The position numbers and the translations under genes were made by a program. This document shows positions 53,660-61,786 of a DNA stretch of 64,000 bases, in pieces. The stretch spans positions 682,001 to 746,000 of the forward strand of contig NZ_CP007264.1 of NCBI RefSeq assembly GCF_000585495.1, written 5' to 3'. Origin of the DNA: Thermococcus nautili (GTDB lineage: Archaea; Methanobacteriota_B; Thermococci; Thermococcales; Thermococcaceae). The notes beneath the pieces were generated by a model. That model made no database searches. It was not told the DNA's origin and worked only from the letters and a program-made list of their open reading frames with translations. Numbering within the stretch: the first letter of the stretch is position 1; every line of letters starts with the position of its first letter.

Positions 53660-53931
53660 TCCTCAATCCCCCAGACCTCATCGAACTCATCTTCGAGGCT
53701 TATTCCCTTCAGCTCTCCAAGTTTGGCGGGCTTGCCTTTGGCTCTCTTGTGCTTCCATTCGAGGAGCTCTTTAATCAGCTCTTCTTTGCTCTTCTTGGGC
53801 ATAATTATCAGTCCCTTATCAGTGGGCTCAACTATAACTTCTCCTCCCTCTTTTATGCCATAAGCTTCACGGAAGACCTTGGGGATGACAATCTGCCCCT
53901 TGGGGCCGACCTTGAGGCGTATGCTAACCAA
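53656..53931 (-). CDS. AbrB-family antitoxin
   Basis: 91 residues. MVSIRLKVGPKGQIVIPKVFREAYG is the swapped-hairpin DNA-binding motif, followed by EVIVEPTDKGLIIMPKK and a long charged tail that should contact the toxin. The start is taken as TTG at 53931 with GGGTGAT 4-5 bases upstream. A longer reading has no such site. Confidence 0.85.
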   Translation of the reverse strand: MVSIRLKVGPKGQIVIPKVFREAYGIKEGGEVIVEPTDKGLIIMPKKSKEELIKELLEWKHKRAKGKPAKLGELKGISLEDEFDEVWGIEE

Positions 53932-53989
53932 AGGTATCACCCTGTATAACTCGGGGTTCAACAAAATAAAGCTTTCGAGAGAAAAGAGC

Positions 53990-54643
53990 TCAGGAGGAAA
54001 ACGGACTCTCCTTGAGCTTCTCGTTGGTGAAGCGGACGAGCTTTTCGACGTCCTTCTCTATCGTCTCGGGCTCGGGCTTCATGAGCACGTAGAAGACGTT
54101 GGTCTTGGGCGTCAGAGAAACGTGCTTGACGTTGTGGGGCTTTGAAAGGCTCTCAACGAGCTCCTTGAGCTTTACCACGTCCCGTTTCTTCTCGTAGAGG
54201 GCCTCGTACTCCTTGCCCGCTATCTCAATCGTCTCCCTCTGGAGAAATTCCTCGTTCTCGATGTTCGGCTTCAGCCTGTAGTAGCCCTTCTGAATGAGGT
54301 GGGCCTCGCGCTTAATCTCGGCGAAAGGTCTGATGACGAAGTAAATCTTGTCGTGCCTGCTCGTAAGGAGCGCTATCGGGAAGTAGAGGAGACTGTGCCT
54401 CGGCAGGAGCGTTAGCGTGTACTCGAACTTCCTGATGTTGTCTCGGTTCACCTTATAGCTCGCCCTGAAGCCAATGTAGCCGCCGAGCCACACGTAGTCC
54501 TTGTCCTCGGGCTTTACAACTTCCTCGATTGAGCGAAGGTAGTGTTCCATCAGCTGAATGTTGAGCTTTCGACCCTTGTAGAACTGGAGCGTTGAAGCGC
54601 CGGCGATTACGAATATTATCGCGAAAAGCGTTGCATTATCCAT
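53990..54643 (-). CDS. Membrane-anchored hypothetical protein of the ArsA/DUF59 operon
   Basis: 217 residues: an N-terminal helix (ATLFAIIFVIAGASTLQFY) anchors a soluble domain rich in Lys, Arg and Tyr, probably on the cytoplasmic side given the KGRK after the helix. A second weak hydrophobic stretch (LLYFPIALLTS) may touch the membrane. I do not recognise a family. The ATG overlaps the end of the DUF59 gene and follows GGATGAGG, so it is the last gene of a coupled operon. Confidence 0.7.
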   Translation of the reverse strand: MDNATLFAIIFVIAGASTLQFYKGRKLNIQLMEHYLRSIEEVVKPEDKDYVWLGGYIGFRASYKVNRDNIRKFEYTLTLLPRHSLLYFPIALLTSRHDKIYFVIRPFAEIKREAHLIQKGYYRLKPNIENEEFLQRETIEIAGKEYEALYEKKRDVVKLKELVESLSKPHNVKHVSLTPKTNVFYVLMKPEPETIEKDVEKLVRFTNEKLKESPFSS

Positions 54644-54926
54644 CGTCCTCATCCTCCGGGTAGTACCTCTGAAGGGTTCTCATGTCCAGTATCTCAAGGT
54701 TTGGGACGTCGGAGAGGGCTTTAACTATTTCCTCGACAATCCTCCTCTGGACGGGCCAGCTGAGGGCGTGCTGGAACGGATGACTGAGCCCCTCCGTAAG
54801 CCGTAGATAAATGACAACCCCATCCTCATCCGCCTTAACGTGAACGAGGTTCAGACCTACGATGTCCTCTCCCGTTAGGGGCTCCTTAACTTTCCTGAGG
54901 CGGGCGTAGATTTCCTCCTCCCTCAA
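54636..54926 (-). CDS. DUF59/MIP18 family protein
   Basis: 96 residues. EEEIYARLRKVKEPLTGEDIVGLNLVHVKAD is the DUF59 start, followed by HALSWPVQRRIVEEIVKAL. Relatives help assemble or deliver iron-sulphur clusters. The usual DPE is replaced by EPL and no reactive Cys is present, so a direct metal role is doubtful. The start is TTG at 54926 after GGAGGGGTAA. It overlaps the ArsA-like gene by 41 bases, an unusually long overlap that forces coupling. Confidence 0.8.
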   Translation of the reverse strand: MREEEIYARLRKVKEPLTGEDIVGLNLVHVKADEDGVVIYLRLTEGLSHPFQHALSWPVQRRIVEEIVKALSDVPNLEILDMRTLQRYYPEDEDDG

Positions 54927-55875
54927 CTATTACCCCTCCAATCTTGCTGAGCCACTCCAGACCCCTGGGCTCCTCCGGAAGGACTGGAATCTCCACGAGG
55001 GCAACGTCCCTGAACTTCCGCCTTACCTCCTCAAGAACCCTTTCCTGTGCCTCAAGCTTTGCCTTTAGCTCGGGAACGCTGACACGGAGCACCTTGTTCA
55101 TAACAATCATATTGAATGGAACCCTGAACTTCTTCAGGCTTTCGTAGGCCCTCTCGGTCTCGTAGAGGGGAAGCATTTCGGGATTCATGACGGCTATAAC
55201 TGAAGTCCTGTCCGGGTCGGTTATGATTTTTTCCACAAACTCCACTTCGGAGCGGTAGGCCTTGAGCTCCTTCATAACGGGGTCCTTGTCCTCCTCGAAG
55301 GGCAGCTCACTTTTTCCGTGGATGTTCGCTATCGCGGCACGCCGTTCGAGTATCGCCCGCCGTATCTGAATCAGCTTGTCCGCCCAGATTATGGAAATCC
55401 TTGGCAGGGCCAAAACGCGGAGCGTGAGGCCCGTGGGAGGGGTGTCGAAAACTATCACATCCCACTCATCACCGCGCTCGAGGATTTCTCTGACGGCCTC
55501 GAGGGTGGCGTATTCCTCTATCCCCGGGGAGTACCTGAGGACTTCGAAGTACTTCTCAAGGTTTATCACCGTTAGATAGCGGTAGGTGTGCTTCATGCTC
55601 TCCTCTAAGTGCTTCAGGTAGGCCTTTATGAGGCCCTCCATATCGAGTTCGCTCGCGTAGAGGTTCTCCGCGATTTTCTTTGGTCTATCGCTCAGCTTAA
55701 CCATGAAGACGTCACCGAGATTGTGTGCTGGGTCAAGGGAGACTATAAGCGTCCTGTACCCCCTCTCAGCCAGCGCTACTGCCGTTGCCGCGGAGCTCGT
55801 GGTCTTTCCGACTCCACCCTTTCCTATGAAGAACAGCACCCGGTAGCCCTTCTTTGGCTGAAGGAAGTCGAGCAT
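54886..55875 (-). CDS. ArsA/Get3-family ATPase
   Basis: 329 residues. Deviant Walker A IGKGGVGKTTSS, switch I SLDPAHNLGDVF, switch II FDTPPTGLTLRVL and the adenine-binding VMNKVL. There is no Cys at all, so the CxxC zinc clasp of eukaryotic Get3 and the metal Cys of ArsA are missing. A client-carrying dimer for membrane-protein insertion is one possibility. It sits between a 96-residue protein and DUF59 in an operon that ends with a membrane protein. Confidence 0.88.
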   Translation of the reverse strand: MLDFLQPKKGYRVLFFIGKGGVGKTTSSAATAVALAERGYRTLIVSLDPAHNLGDVFMVKLSDRPKKIAENLYASELDMEGLIKAYLKHLEESMKHTYRYLTVINLEKYFEVLRYSPGIEEYATLEAVREILERGDEWDVIVFDTPPTGLTLRVLALPRISIIWADKLIQIRRAILERRAAIANIHGKSELPFEEDKDPVMKELKAYRSEVEFVEKIITDPDRTSVIAVMNPEMLPLYETERAYESLKKFRVPFNMIVMNKVLRVSVPELKAKLEAQERVLEEVRRKFRDVALVEIPVLPEEPRGLEWLSKIGGVIVEGGGNLRPPQES

Positions 55876-55884
55876 GCTCCCACC

Positions 55885-56166
55885 TCACGTGATTTCAAAC
55901 ATCCCTGCCAGTTCCCCGAGGAGGTCGTCCATGTCAACGGCCCTCTCGTGCATAACCCTGAGCTCGCGCTCCATGTGAGGCAGAAGCCTTATGACCAGCG
56001 TCGTGGGAGGACTTGGGATGCCGACGAACGAGCCCATGAGGATTAGGGCAAAGACGTTCTCAAGTTCTCTCAGCTCGAACTCAAGGTACTCCGTTGACTG
56101 GTGTTTGAAGGCCCCGAAGAAACCCTCCAGGAACTCTTTAATACCCCTCAAAGGGTTGTCTCTCAT
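55885..56166 (-). CDS. Hypothetical protein, first gene of the ArsA/DUF59 operon
   Basis: 93 residues, helical, with an amphipathic start (MRDNPLRGIKEFLEGFFGAF) and a moderately hydrophobic middle (NVFALILMGSFVGIPSPPTTLVI is the core, quoted here only by its ends NVFAL and TLVI). It could associate with the membrane. The ATG at 56166 follows GGGTGAT. It ends 9 bases before the ArsA-like start. I do not recognise it. Confidence 0.65.
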   Translation of the reverse strand: MRDNPLRGIKEFLEGFFGAFKHQSTEYLEFELRELENVFALILMGSFVGIPSPPTTLVIRLLPHMERELRVMHERAVDMDDLLGELAGMFEIT

Positions 56167-56199
56167 TTTTATCACCCGAAAATAAATTGGAAAAGAAAG

Positions 56200-57954
56200 T
56201 CAGGCCGCGCTTGCGGTGTACTCCTCTGTTGGCCTCTTCCAGGCAACCCAGAAGTCCCAGGCGAGGAGCAGGTTGAGGACGAGGCTGACGACGAGCGCTC
56301 CCTTGACGGCTATGAGGTACTGACCGACCATTGGGACGTATATGAGGTACCAGATTATTGCGGCCGTTACGGTAATCCACAGGAAGAGCGCCGGTATGAG
56401 GACGGCCCAGCTCCACTTGCCAGCCCTCTGAACCTTCGCCACCCAGAGAGCGGCTGTCATCATGGCTATGCTGGCGAGCATCTGGTTCATCGCGCTGAAG
56501 GCAGGCCAGATGACCTTGTATCCAGCACCCCATGCGAGGTAGGTGCCGAGGCCCGCGATTATTATCGAGGCGACCCACTTGTTGGTGAGGGTCTTGGCTA
56601 TTCCCTTGCTCGTGTCGGTAACCATTCCAAAGAGCTCCTGCCAGGCGAAGCGGCCAAGCCTCGTCGCGGTGTCGAGTGATGTCAGAGTGAAGGCCGAGAC
56701 CCAGAGAGTTGCGAAGGTCTTTCCAAAGGTCTCGCTGACCCCGTAGAAGTCGTGGACACCCTTGGCGTAGCCCCCGATGAAGGTTCCAAGGCCACCTTTG
56801 GTTATGTACTCGGTGGCCCACTTGTCGGCGGGAATTCCGGTGAGGCCGACACCGTAAACGGCGATGGCAGTTATGACTATCGTGGCGAGGAAGCCCTCAG
56901 TGAACATTCCACCGTAGCCAACCATGAGGCCGTGAAGCTCGTTGTCGAGCTGTTTGCTTGTAGTTCCGGAGCCAACCAGGGAGTGGAACCCACTGAGCGA
57001 ACCACAGGCGATTATAAGCGGAATCGTTGGCCAGAACGGTGAGGGAACTGCCTTGGTGCCCTCGCTGGTTATTCCCTTGACGACGTGGGCGCTCCAGCTG
57101 GTGAAGGCCGGTGCGGTGAAGTTCTTGGCGAGCAGTATGAAGGCAACACCTCCGAAGATGAGGCCGAACCAGAGGACGTAGGCGTTGAGGTAGTCCCTGG
57201 GCTGAAGCAGAATCCAGACCGGGAGCGAGGCCGCTATAATGATGTAGACCATCAGGATTATGTTCCAGTAGTGGTACGCAGTTGTATAAGCGGCTGAAGT
57301 TGTATCGGTCTGTCCCTCAACGAAGACGAGCGGATACTTGAGACCGAGCCAGACTGCCACTATGAGCAGGCCGATACCGATTAGGGTCGCAACCTTGAAG
57401 TCTATCTTGACCTTGTAGAGCAGGTATCCGAGTATCACCGCGACGACCAGGAAGAGCAGTGTAGCGGTTGCCGCCTGGGGAGTAATGGTCAGCAACTTTG
57501 CCGTCACCGCCACGAAGGCCGCAACGACGAGGAGCAGGGCGAACCAGATGTAGACCTCGAACGCCACTCCCGTCCTCTTGCTCATTAGCTTTCCTGCAAT
57601 CCACTGGACGGACTTACCATCGTAGCGCACAGATGACATCAGGGCCAGATAGTCATGGACGGCACCGATGAAGACGTTTCCGAACCACACCCACAGGAGT
57701 CCCGGAAGCCAGCCCCACGCCATCGCCACCGCCGGACCGACGATTGGTCCTGCACCGGCTATTGAAGCGAAGTGGTGGCCGTAGAGAACCAGTGGGTTCG
57801 CGGGGACGTAGTCAACCCCGTCGTAGAGCCTGTGGGCCGGCGTTGGCCTGTTGGGGTCGGCCTTGACGACCTTGTTCTGAAGGGCCTTGCCGTAGGTGAA
57901 GTACATGCCCAAATAGATGGCGCCGGCCAGCAGTATTATTACAGCGGAGTTCAT
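56200..57954 (-). CDS. CstA-type carbon starvation transporter
   Basis: 584 residues with about 15 membrane helices. N-terminal blocks DGVDYVPANPLVLYGHHFASIAGAGPIVGPAVA, WLPGLLWVWFGNVFIGAVHDYL and later SGFHSLVGSGTTSKQL are CstA signatures. Bacterial members import pyruvate or peptides. A peptide or pyruvate uptake role fits a peptide-fermenting archaeon. The ATG at 57954 follows GGAGGTGCAACC. It is a single gene. Confidence 0.9.
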   Translation of the reverse strand: MNSAVIILLAGAIYLGMYFTYGKALQNKVVKADPNRPTPAHRLYDGVDYVPANPLVLYGHHFASIAGAGPIVGPAVAMAWGWLPGLLWVWFGNVFIGAVHDYLALMSSVRYDGKSVQWIAGKLMSKRTGVAFEVYIWFALLLVVAAFVAVTAKLLTITPQAATATLLFLVVAVILGYLLYKVKIDFKVATLIGIGLLIVAVWLGLKYPLVFVEGQTDTTSAAYTTAYHYWNIILMVYIIIAASLPVWILLQPRDYLNAYVLWFGLIFGGVAFILLAKNFTAPAFTSWSAHVVKGITSEGTKAVPSPFWPTIPLIIACGSLSGFHSLVGSGTTSKQLDNELHGLMVGYGGMFTEGFLATIVITAIAVYGVGLTGIPADKWATEYITKGGLGTFIGGYAKGVHDFYGVSETFGKTFATLWVSAFTLTSLDTATRLGRFAWQELFGMVTDTSKGIAKTLTNKWVASIIIAGLGTYLAWGAGYKVIWPAFSAMNQMLASIAMMTAALWVAKVQRAGKWSWAVLIPALFLWITVTAAIIWYLIYVPMVGQYLIAVKGALVVSLVLNLLLAWDFWVAWKRPTEEYTASAA

Positions 57955-57978
57955 GGTTGCACCTCCAGGAAAGTTTTG

Positions 57979-58011
57979 CACTACAGTGTACATATTGCGT
58001 ACTTAAATGCC
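57979..58011 (-). promoter_or_regulatory. Promoter of cstA with an inverted repeat at the start site
   Basis: GGCATTTAAGT on the minus strand (58001-58011) is the TATA. CACT-AC-AGTG (57979-57988) falls about 25 bases downstream at the expected start site, where a bound protein would repress. Confidence 0.4.
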
Positions 58012-58103
58012 TTTCGGCAAAAGCCCGAAAATGTTTCGACTTTTCACGGAAAGAAGGAGAAGAAAAGAGATTTTCAAGGAAGGGCGCTTAACACGGCCCC
58101 TCG

Positions 58104-59891
58104 TCACTCCAGTTCTACTAGTGGGTCGCCGGTGTTGACGGTGTCGCCTTCTTTGACGTAGATTTTTTTCACAACGCCATCTTTCGGAGCGGGGATTTCG
58201 TTCTCCATCTTCATAGCCTCAAGCACAACCAAACCCTGACCAGCCTTGACCTCCTGACCCTCGCTCACGAGAACCCTCAGGATTTTTCCGGGCATTGGGG
58301 CAGTGACGGTGTTGGGCGAAGCACTCGCGGGAGCAGGCGAGGGTGCAGGAGCACTAACCGGGGCGGGAGCAGATGTGGAAACCTGCGCGGGAACTACCGA
58401 GGGAGCGCTGACCTGAGCCGGAACGGCCCCCTGAACCCCCGAAAGGTACCTGAGCGCGTTCAAATCCACTCCCTCGATACCGACCTCGAACTCGACGCCG
58501 TTGACGTATATCTTCACCTTCGAGGCCTTCTTGGGCGGTTCGACCTTCACCCGTCCTTCAGCCCTTGCCCTGAAGAACTCAAGGGCGACCTCGGGGAAGA
58601 GGCAGTAGGTTAGAACGTCCTCCTCCTTGTGGAGGTAGCCGAGCTCCTCGAGCTTCCTCCTGCACTCCTCAAGTTGGGGCTTGAGCAGGCTTCCCGGCCT
58701 CTCCCTTATCGGCTCCTCGTCGCCGAGGACGAGCCTTTTGAGCTCGGGGTTTATCTCCGCGGGAGGCCTTCCGTAGAGCCCTCTGATGTAGTCCTTGACC
58801 TGCTGGGTTATCTGCTTGTACCGGCCAAAGAGGACGTTGAGGACGGCCTGGGTGCCGACTATCTGGCTTGTCGGGGTCACGAGCGGGGGCCAGCCGAGGT
58901 CTTCTCTAACGCGCGGAATCTCCTCGAGAACCTCATCGAGCCTGTCGAGGGCGTTCATCTCCTTGAGCTGGGCGATGAGGTTAGAGAACATTCCGCCGGG
59001 AACCTGGTACTTAAGGACGTAGGGGTTTACCATGAGCGTCTCCTTGTGAAGTAACCCCCAGTACTTCTCCTCAAGCAGTTTCTTCAGGTAGCGGGAAACC
59101 CGGTGGATTAGCTCCCTGTCGAGGTGGCTTCCAACGGCCTCGGGAAGGGCGTGCCATATCGTCTGTATTCCCGGCTGGGCCGTTCCAAAGGCGAATGGAC
59201 TTATGGCGGTGTCGATGTAATCGGCCCCAGCCTCAACGGCCTTCATGTAAGTCGCCACCGCCATTCCAGTCGTGGAATGGGTGTGGACGTTAACGGGGAC
59301 GCCGTAGGTTTCCTTTATCTCGCTGACCAGCTCGTAGGCTTTCCAGGGAGTAAGCAGGCCGGCCATGTCCTTAATCGTTATGACGTCAACGTCGAGCCTT
59401 AAGAGCTCCTCGACCTTTTTCATGTAGTACTCCAGCGTGAAGATTTTGCCGGTTGTGTAAGCTATCGCTCCCTGCACCTCGGCTCCGACTTCCTTCGCTT
59501 TCTTTATCGCGACCTCCATGTTCCTGACGTCGTTGAGGGCGTCAAAAATGCGGAAGATGTCTATTCCGTTCTTGTTGGCCAGCTCGACGAACTTCTCGAC
59601 GACATCGTCGGGATAGTGCCTGTAACCGACGACGTTCTGACCGCGAAGGAGCATCTGGAGCTTCGTCTTCCTTATGTGCTCCCTGAGGAGGCGGAGCCTC
59701 TCCCACGGGTCTTCCTTGAGATAGCGTATGCAGACGTCGAAGGTCGCTCCACCCCAGACTTCCATCGAGTAGAAGCCTATTTTGTCCATTGTCTCCGCTA
59801 TCTTCAGCATATCCTCCGTCGTCATCCTCGTCGCTATGAGCGACTGGTGAGCGTCACGGAATGTCGTGTCTATAATCTCAACCCTCGCCAA
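58104..59891 (-). CDS. Biotin-carrying carboxyltransferase (oxaloacetate decarboxylase alpha / pyruvate carboxylase B type)
   Basis: About 595 residues. The HMGL-like barrel begins VEIIDTTFRDAHQSLIATRM and has the lysine site IKDMAGLLTPW and metal His pair HTHSTTGMA. The PYC/OADA domain follows (about 300-470), then a Pro/Ala/Ser/Val linker and a C-terminal biotinyl domain with EAMKMENEI, biotinylated at the Lys. It transfers CO2 from oxaloacetate or to pyruvate. Membrane partner subunits are not adjacent, so direction is open. The start is TTG at 59891, after GGAGGTGA. Biotin protein ligase is encoded 1 kb away. Confidence 0.9.
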   Translation of the reverse strand: MARVEIIDTTFRDAHQSLIATRMTTEDMLKIAETMDKIGFYSMEVWGGATFDVCIRYLKEDPWERLRLLREHIRKTKLQMLLRGQNVVGYRHYPDDVVEKFVELANKNGIDIFRIFDALNDVRNMEVAIKKAKEVGAEVQGAIAYTTGKIFTLEYYMKKVEELLRLDVDVITIKDMAGLLTPWKAYELVSEIKETYGVPVNVHTHSTTGMAVATYMKAVEAGADYIDTAISPFAFGTAQPGIQTIWHALPEAVGSHLDRELIHRVSRYLKKLLEEKYWGLLHKETLMVNPYVLKYQVPGGMFSNLIAQLKEMNALDRLDEVLEEIPRVREDLGWPPLVTPTSQIVGTQAVLNVLFGRYKQITQQVKDYIRGLYGRPPAEINPELKRLVLGDEEPIRERPGSLLKPQLEECRRKLEELGYLHKEEDVLTYCLFPEVALEFFRARAEGRVKVEPPKKASKVKIYVNGVEFEVGIEGVDLNALRYLSGVQGAVPAQVSAPSVVPAQVSTSAPAPVSAPAPSPAPASASPNTVTAPMPGKILRVLVSEGQEVKAGQGLVVLEAMKMENEIPAPKDGVVKKIYVKEGDTVNTGDPLVELE

Positions 59892-59976
59892 CTCAATCAC
59901 CTCCGGTGCGCAGAAAAGTACATAGCTTTAAAAGCCTTACGACGGGGAAAGAAGAAGAGTTAGACAGATGTCGAAA

Positions 59977-60822
59977 TCAGAGCAGGCCCTCGGCCTTCGC
60001 CGCCTCCTCCGGGTCCTCGTTCCTGTGGATTACCCTGAGAAGGGCCTTTATGAAGGGCTCCGGGTTCTCGCGCTGGAAGATGTTCCTCCCGACGACCGCT
60101 CCAGAACCCCCGGCCTCTATGACATCCCACACGAGCTTGAGGAAGTCAACTGGGTTCTCGGTCTTGGCACCGCCGCTCAGCAGAACGGGAACTCCTGCGG
60201 CGGCATCAACGACCTTTGCAAAGGTCTCCTTTGAGCCGGTCCAGTAGGTCTTTATCATGTCCGCACCGCTCTCGGCGGCCGCCCTCGCCCCGTACATGAC
60301 GACGCGGTAGTCCTCTTTCCTGCCATACTTCTCGTTTATGTACGGCCCGCGCGGGTAGGCGAACTGCACAACCGGGAAGCCGAGGTCGTGGGCGTAGCTC
60401 GCTATCTCCGCGAACTGGCGCATCATGACGTCCTCCTGAGGTGAACCCCAGTAGACGGTCGCCGCTATCGCGTCGGCGCCGAGCTTCACGGCATCTTCAA
60501 CGAAGCCCAGCTGGCTCTGGAGGAGCTGTTCATCCTTCGGGCGGAGGTTGGTCTTGCTGGTGAGCTTTATCATCAAACCTACGTTGGGCTTGACCTCGTC
60601 GCCGGCAATCCTCGCGATTCCTGGGAGCATCATCACGCCGTCTATCCCGGCCCTGACGACCTTGCGGAGGATTATCCTCGGGTTAACGTGCTCCCAGTGC
60701 TCCTCAAAATCGGTTGGTCCGTGCTCGAAGCCGTGGTCCATCGCGAAGATTAACGCCCTCCCGTCCCTCCTGAAAAACCGCCTGAGCCTTCTCCTAATAC
60801 CAACGCTCTGGTACGCGTCCAT
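59977..60822 (-). CDS. Archaeal class I fructose-bisphosphate aldolase
   Basis: 281 residues: [25 protein letters not shown], the Schiff-base region [11 protein letters not shown] with its Lys, [11 protein letters not shown] and AVVGRNIFQ phosphate loop. It splits or makes fructose 1,6-bisphosphate. In Thermococcales a separate enzyme does the gluconeogenic aldolase/phosphatase step, so this one may serve mainly sugar breakdown. The start ATG is 3 bases from a glycolytic-motif palindrome. Confidence 0.92.
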   Translation of the reverse strand: MDAYQSVGIRRRLRRFFRRDGRALIFAMDHGFEHGPTDFEEHWEHVNPRIILRKVVRAGIDGVMMLPGIARIAGDEVKPNVGLMIKLTSKTNLRPKDEQLLQSQLGFVEDAVKLGADAIAATVYWGSPQEDVMMRQFAEIASYAHDLGFPVVQFAYPRGPYINEKYGRKEDYRVVMYGARAAAESGADMIKTYWTGSKETFAKVVDAAAGVPVLLSGGAKTENPVDFLKLVWDVIEAGGSGAVVGRNIFQRENPEPFIKALLRVIHRNEDPEEAAKAEGLL

Positions 60823-60825
60823 TTA

Positions 60826-60842
60826 CATCACCGTGAGTGATA
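60826..60842 (-). promoter_or_regulatory. Thermococcales glycolytic motif before the aldolase gene
   Basis: On the minus strand TATCAC-TCACG-GTGATG matches the known TATCAC-N5-GTGATA site of the regulator Tgr/TrmBL1 in 11 of 12 positions. A TATA-like CCTTAAATC (around 60855-60863) lies upstream, so the site is downstream of TATA, the position where Tgr represses glycolytic genes during gluconeogenesis. The right half also serves as the ribosome binding site (GGTGATG). Confidence 0.75.
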
Positions 60843-60949
60843 TATTCAAGGAGGATTTAAGGTTTTCCCCAGGATAGGAGTTACTATGAGTAATGGTTTT
60901 CCGCAATCGTTTAAACTGCTTTCGACGAACGGTGAAATGGTGTTCAAGT

Positions 60950-61663
60950 ATGGAGTGGCGGATAATTCGGCTCACGGAGGTCGGCTCGACCAATGATTAC
61001 GCGAGGGAGATAGCGGAGGACGTCCCAGAGGGAACCGTTGTAATTGCACGGAGGCAGAGGGCGGGAAGAGGCCGAAAGGGGCGGAACTGGGTTTCCCCTG
61101 AGGGAGGCCTCTGGATGACGGCGATTCTGAAGCCGAGGTCGAGTCCGGAGCACATTCCAAAACTGGTCTTTGTTGGGGCTCTAGCGGTTGTAGACACGCT
61201 CGCGAGGTACGGAATTCCCGCGGAGATAAAGTGGCCCAACGACGTTCTCGTTGATGGAAAGAAGATAGCCGGAATCCTGAGCGAGTGCAAACTTAACTCC
61301 TTCGCCCTTCTCGGAATAGGACTGAACGTCAACAACAGAGTTCCCGAGGAGCTCAGGGACTTGGCAGTTTCAATGGCCGAGCTCATCGGTCGCGAGCTGA
61401 AGCTCGAAGGAGTTCTCGATGCCCTACTCAGGTCTCTCTCCTACTGGTACAGCCTCTTCAAGAGCGGTCAGCATGGGAAAATTCTGCAGTCAGTTCGAAC
61501 TAGGAGTTCGGTTCTCGGAAAGGACGTTGTCATTCTTGAAGACGGAGAAGTGGTGCTTAGGGGAAGGGCCGTTGGAATAGACGACTCGGGGGCCCTTCTC
61601 GTGGACACGGGGGAAAGTGTTGAAAGGGTAATCTACGGCGATGTTTCCCTTCGCTTTCCATGA
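60950..61663 (+). CDS. birA: Biotin protein ligase
   Basis: 237 residues. EVGSTNDYAREI, RRQRAGRGRKGRNWVSPEGGLW (biotinyl-AMP loop), EIKWPNDVLVDGKKIAGIL and GIGLNVNN are the ligase blocks. There is no N-terminal winged helix, so it is a pure enzyme and not a repressor. It biotinylates the carrier domain encoded at 58104. The ATG at 60950 is used because the domain starts directly after it. The upstream 57 bases in frame add no family residues. Confidence 0.93.
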   Translation: MEWRIIRLTEVGSTNDYAREIAEDVPEGTVVIARRQRAGRGRKGRNWVSPEGGLWMTAILKPRSSPEHIPKLVFVGALAVVDTLARYGIPAEIKWPNDVLVDGKKIAGILSECKLNSFALLGIGLNVNNRVPEELRDLAVSMAELIGRELKLEGVLDALLRSLSYWYSLFKSGQHGKILQSVRTRSSVLGKDVVILEDGEVVLRGRAVGIDDSGALLVDTGESVERVIYGDVSLRFP

Positions 61664-61690
61664 ATTTCTGCTCATGTTTTGCCATTTTGT

Positions 61691-61723
61691 CAAAAATTCT
61701 GCGAAAAAGTTAAAATTCCTGCG
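61691..61723 (+). promoter_or_regulatory. Direct repeat upstream of the glutamate/aspartate transporter gene
   Basis: AAAATTCTGCG (61693-61703) and AAAATTCCTGCG (61712-61723) repeat 20 bases apart, two helical turns, upstream of an AT-rich promoter region. It may be an activator or repressor site. Confidence 0.35.
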
Positions 61724-61786
61724 CCTTAGATATTAATCCCGCCGATTAACTTTTGGTATGTTGCTTGAATAGCAGGGGGTGAAGGC

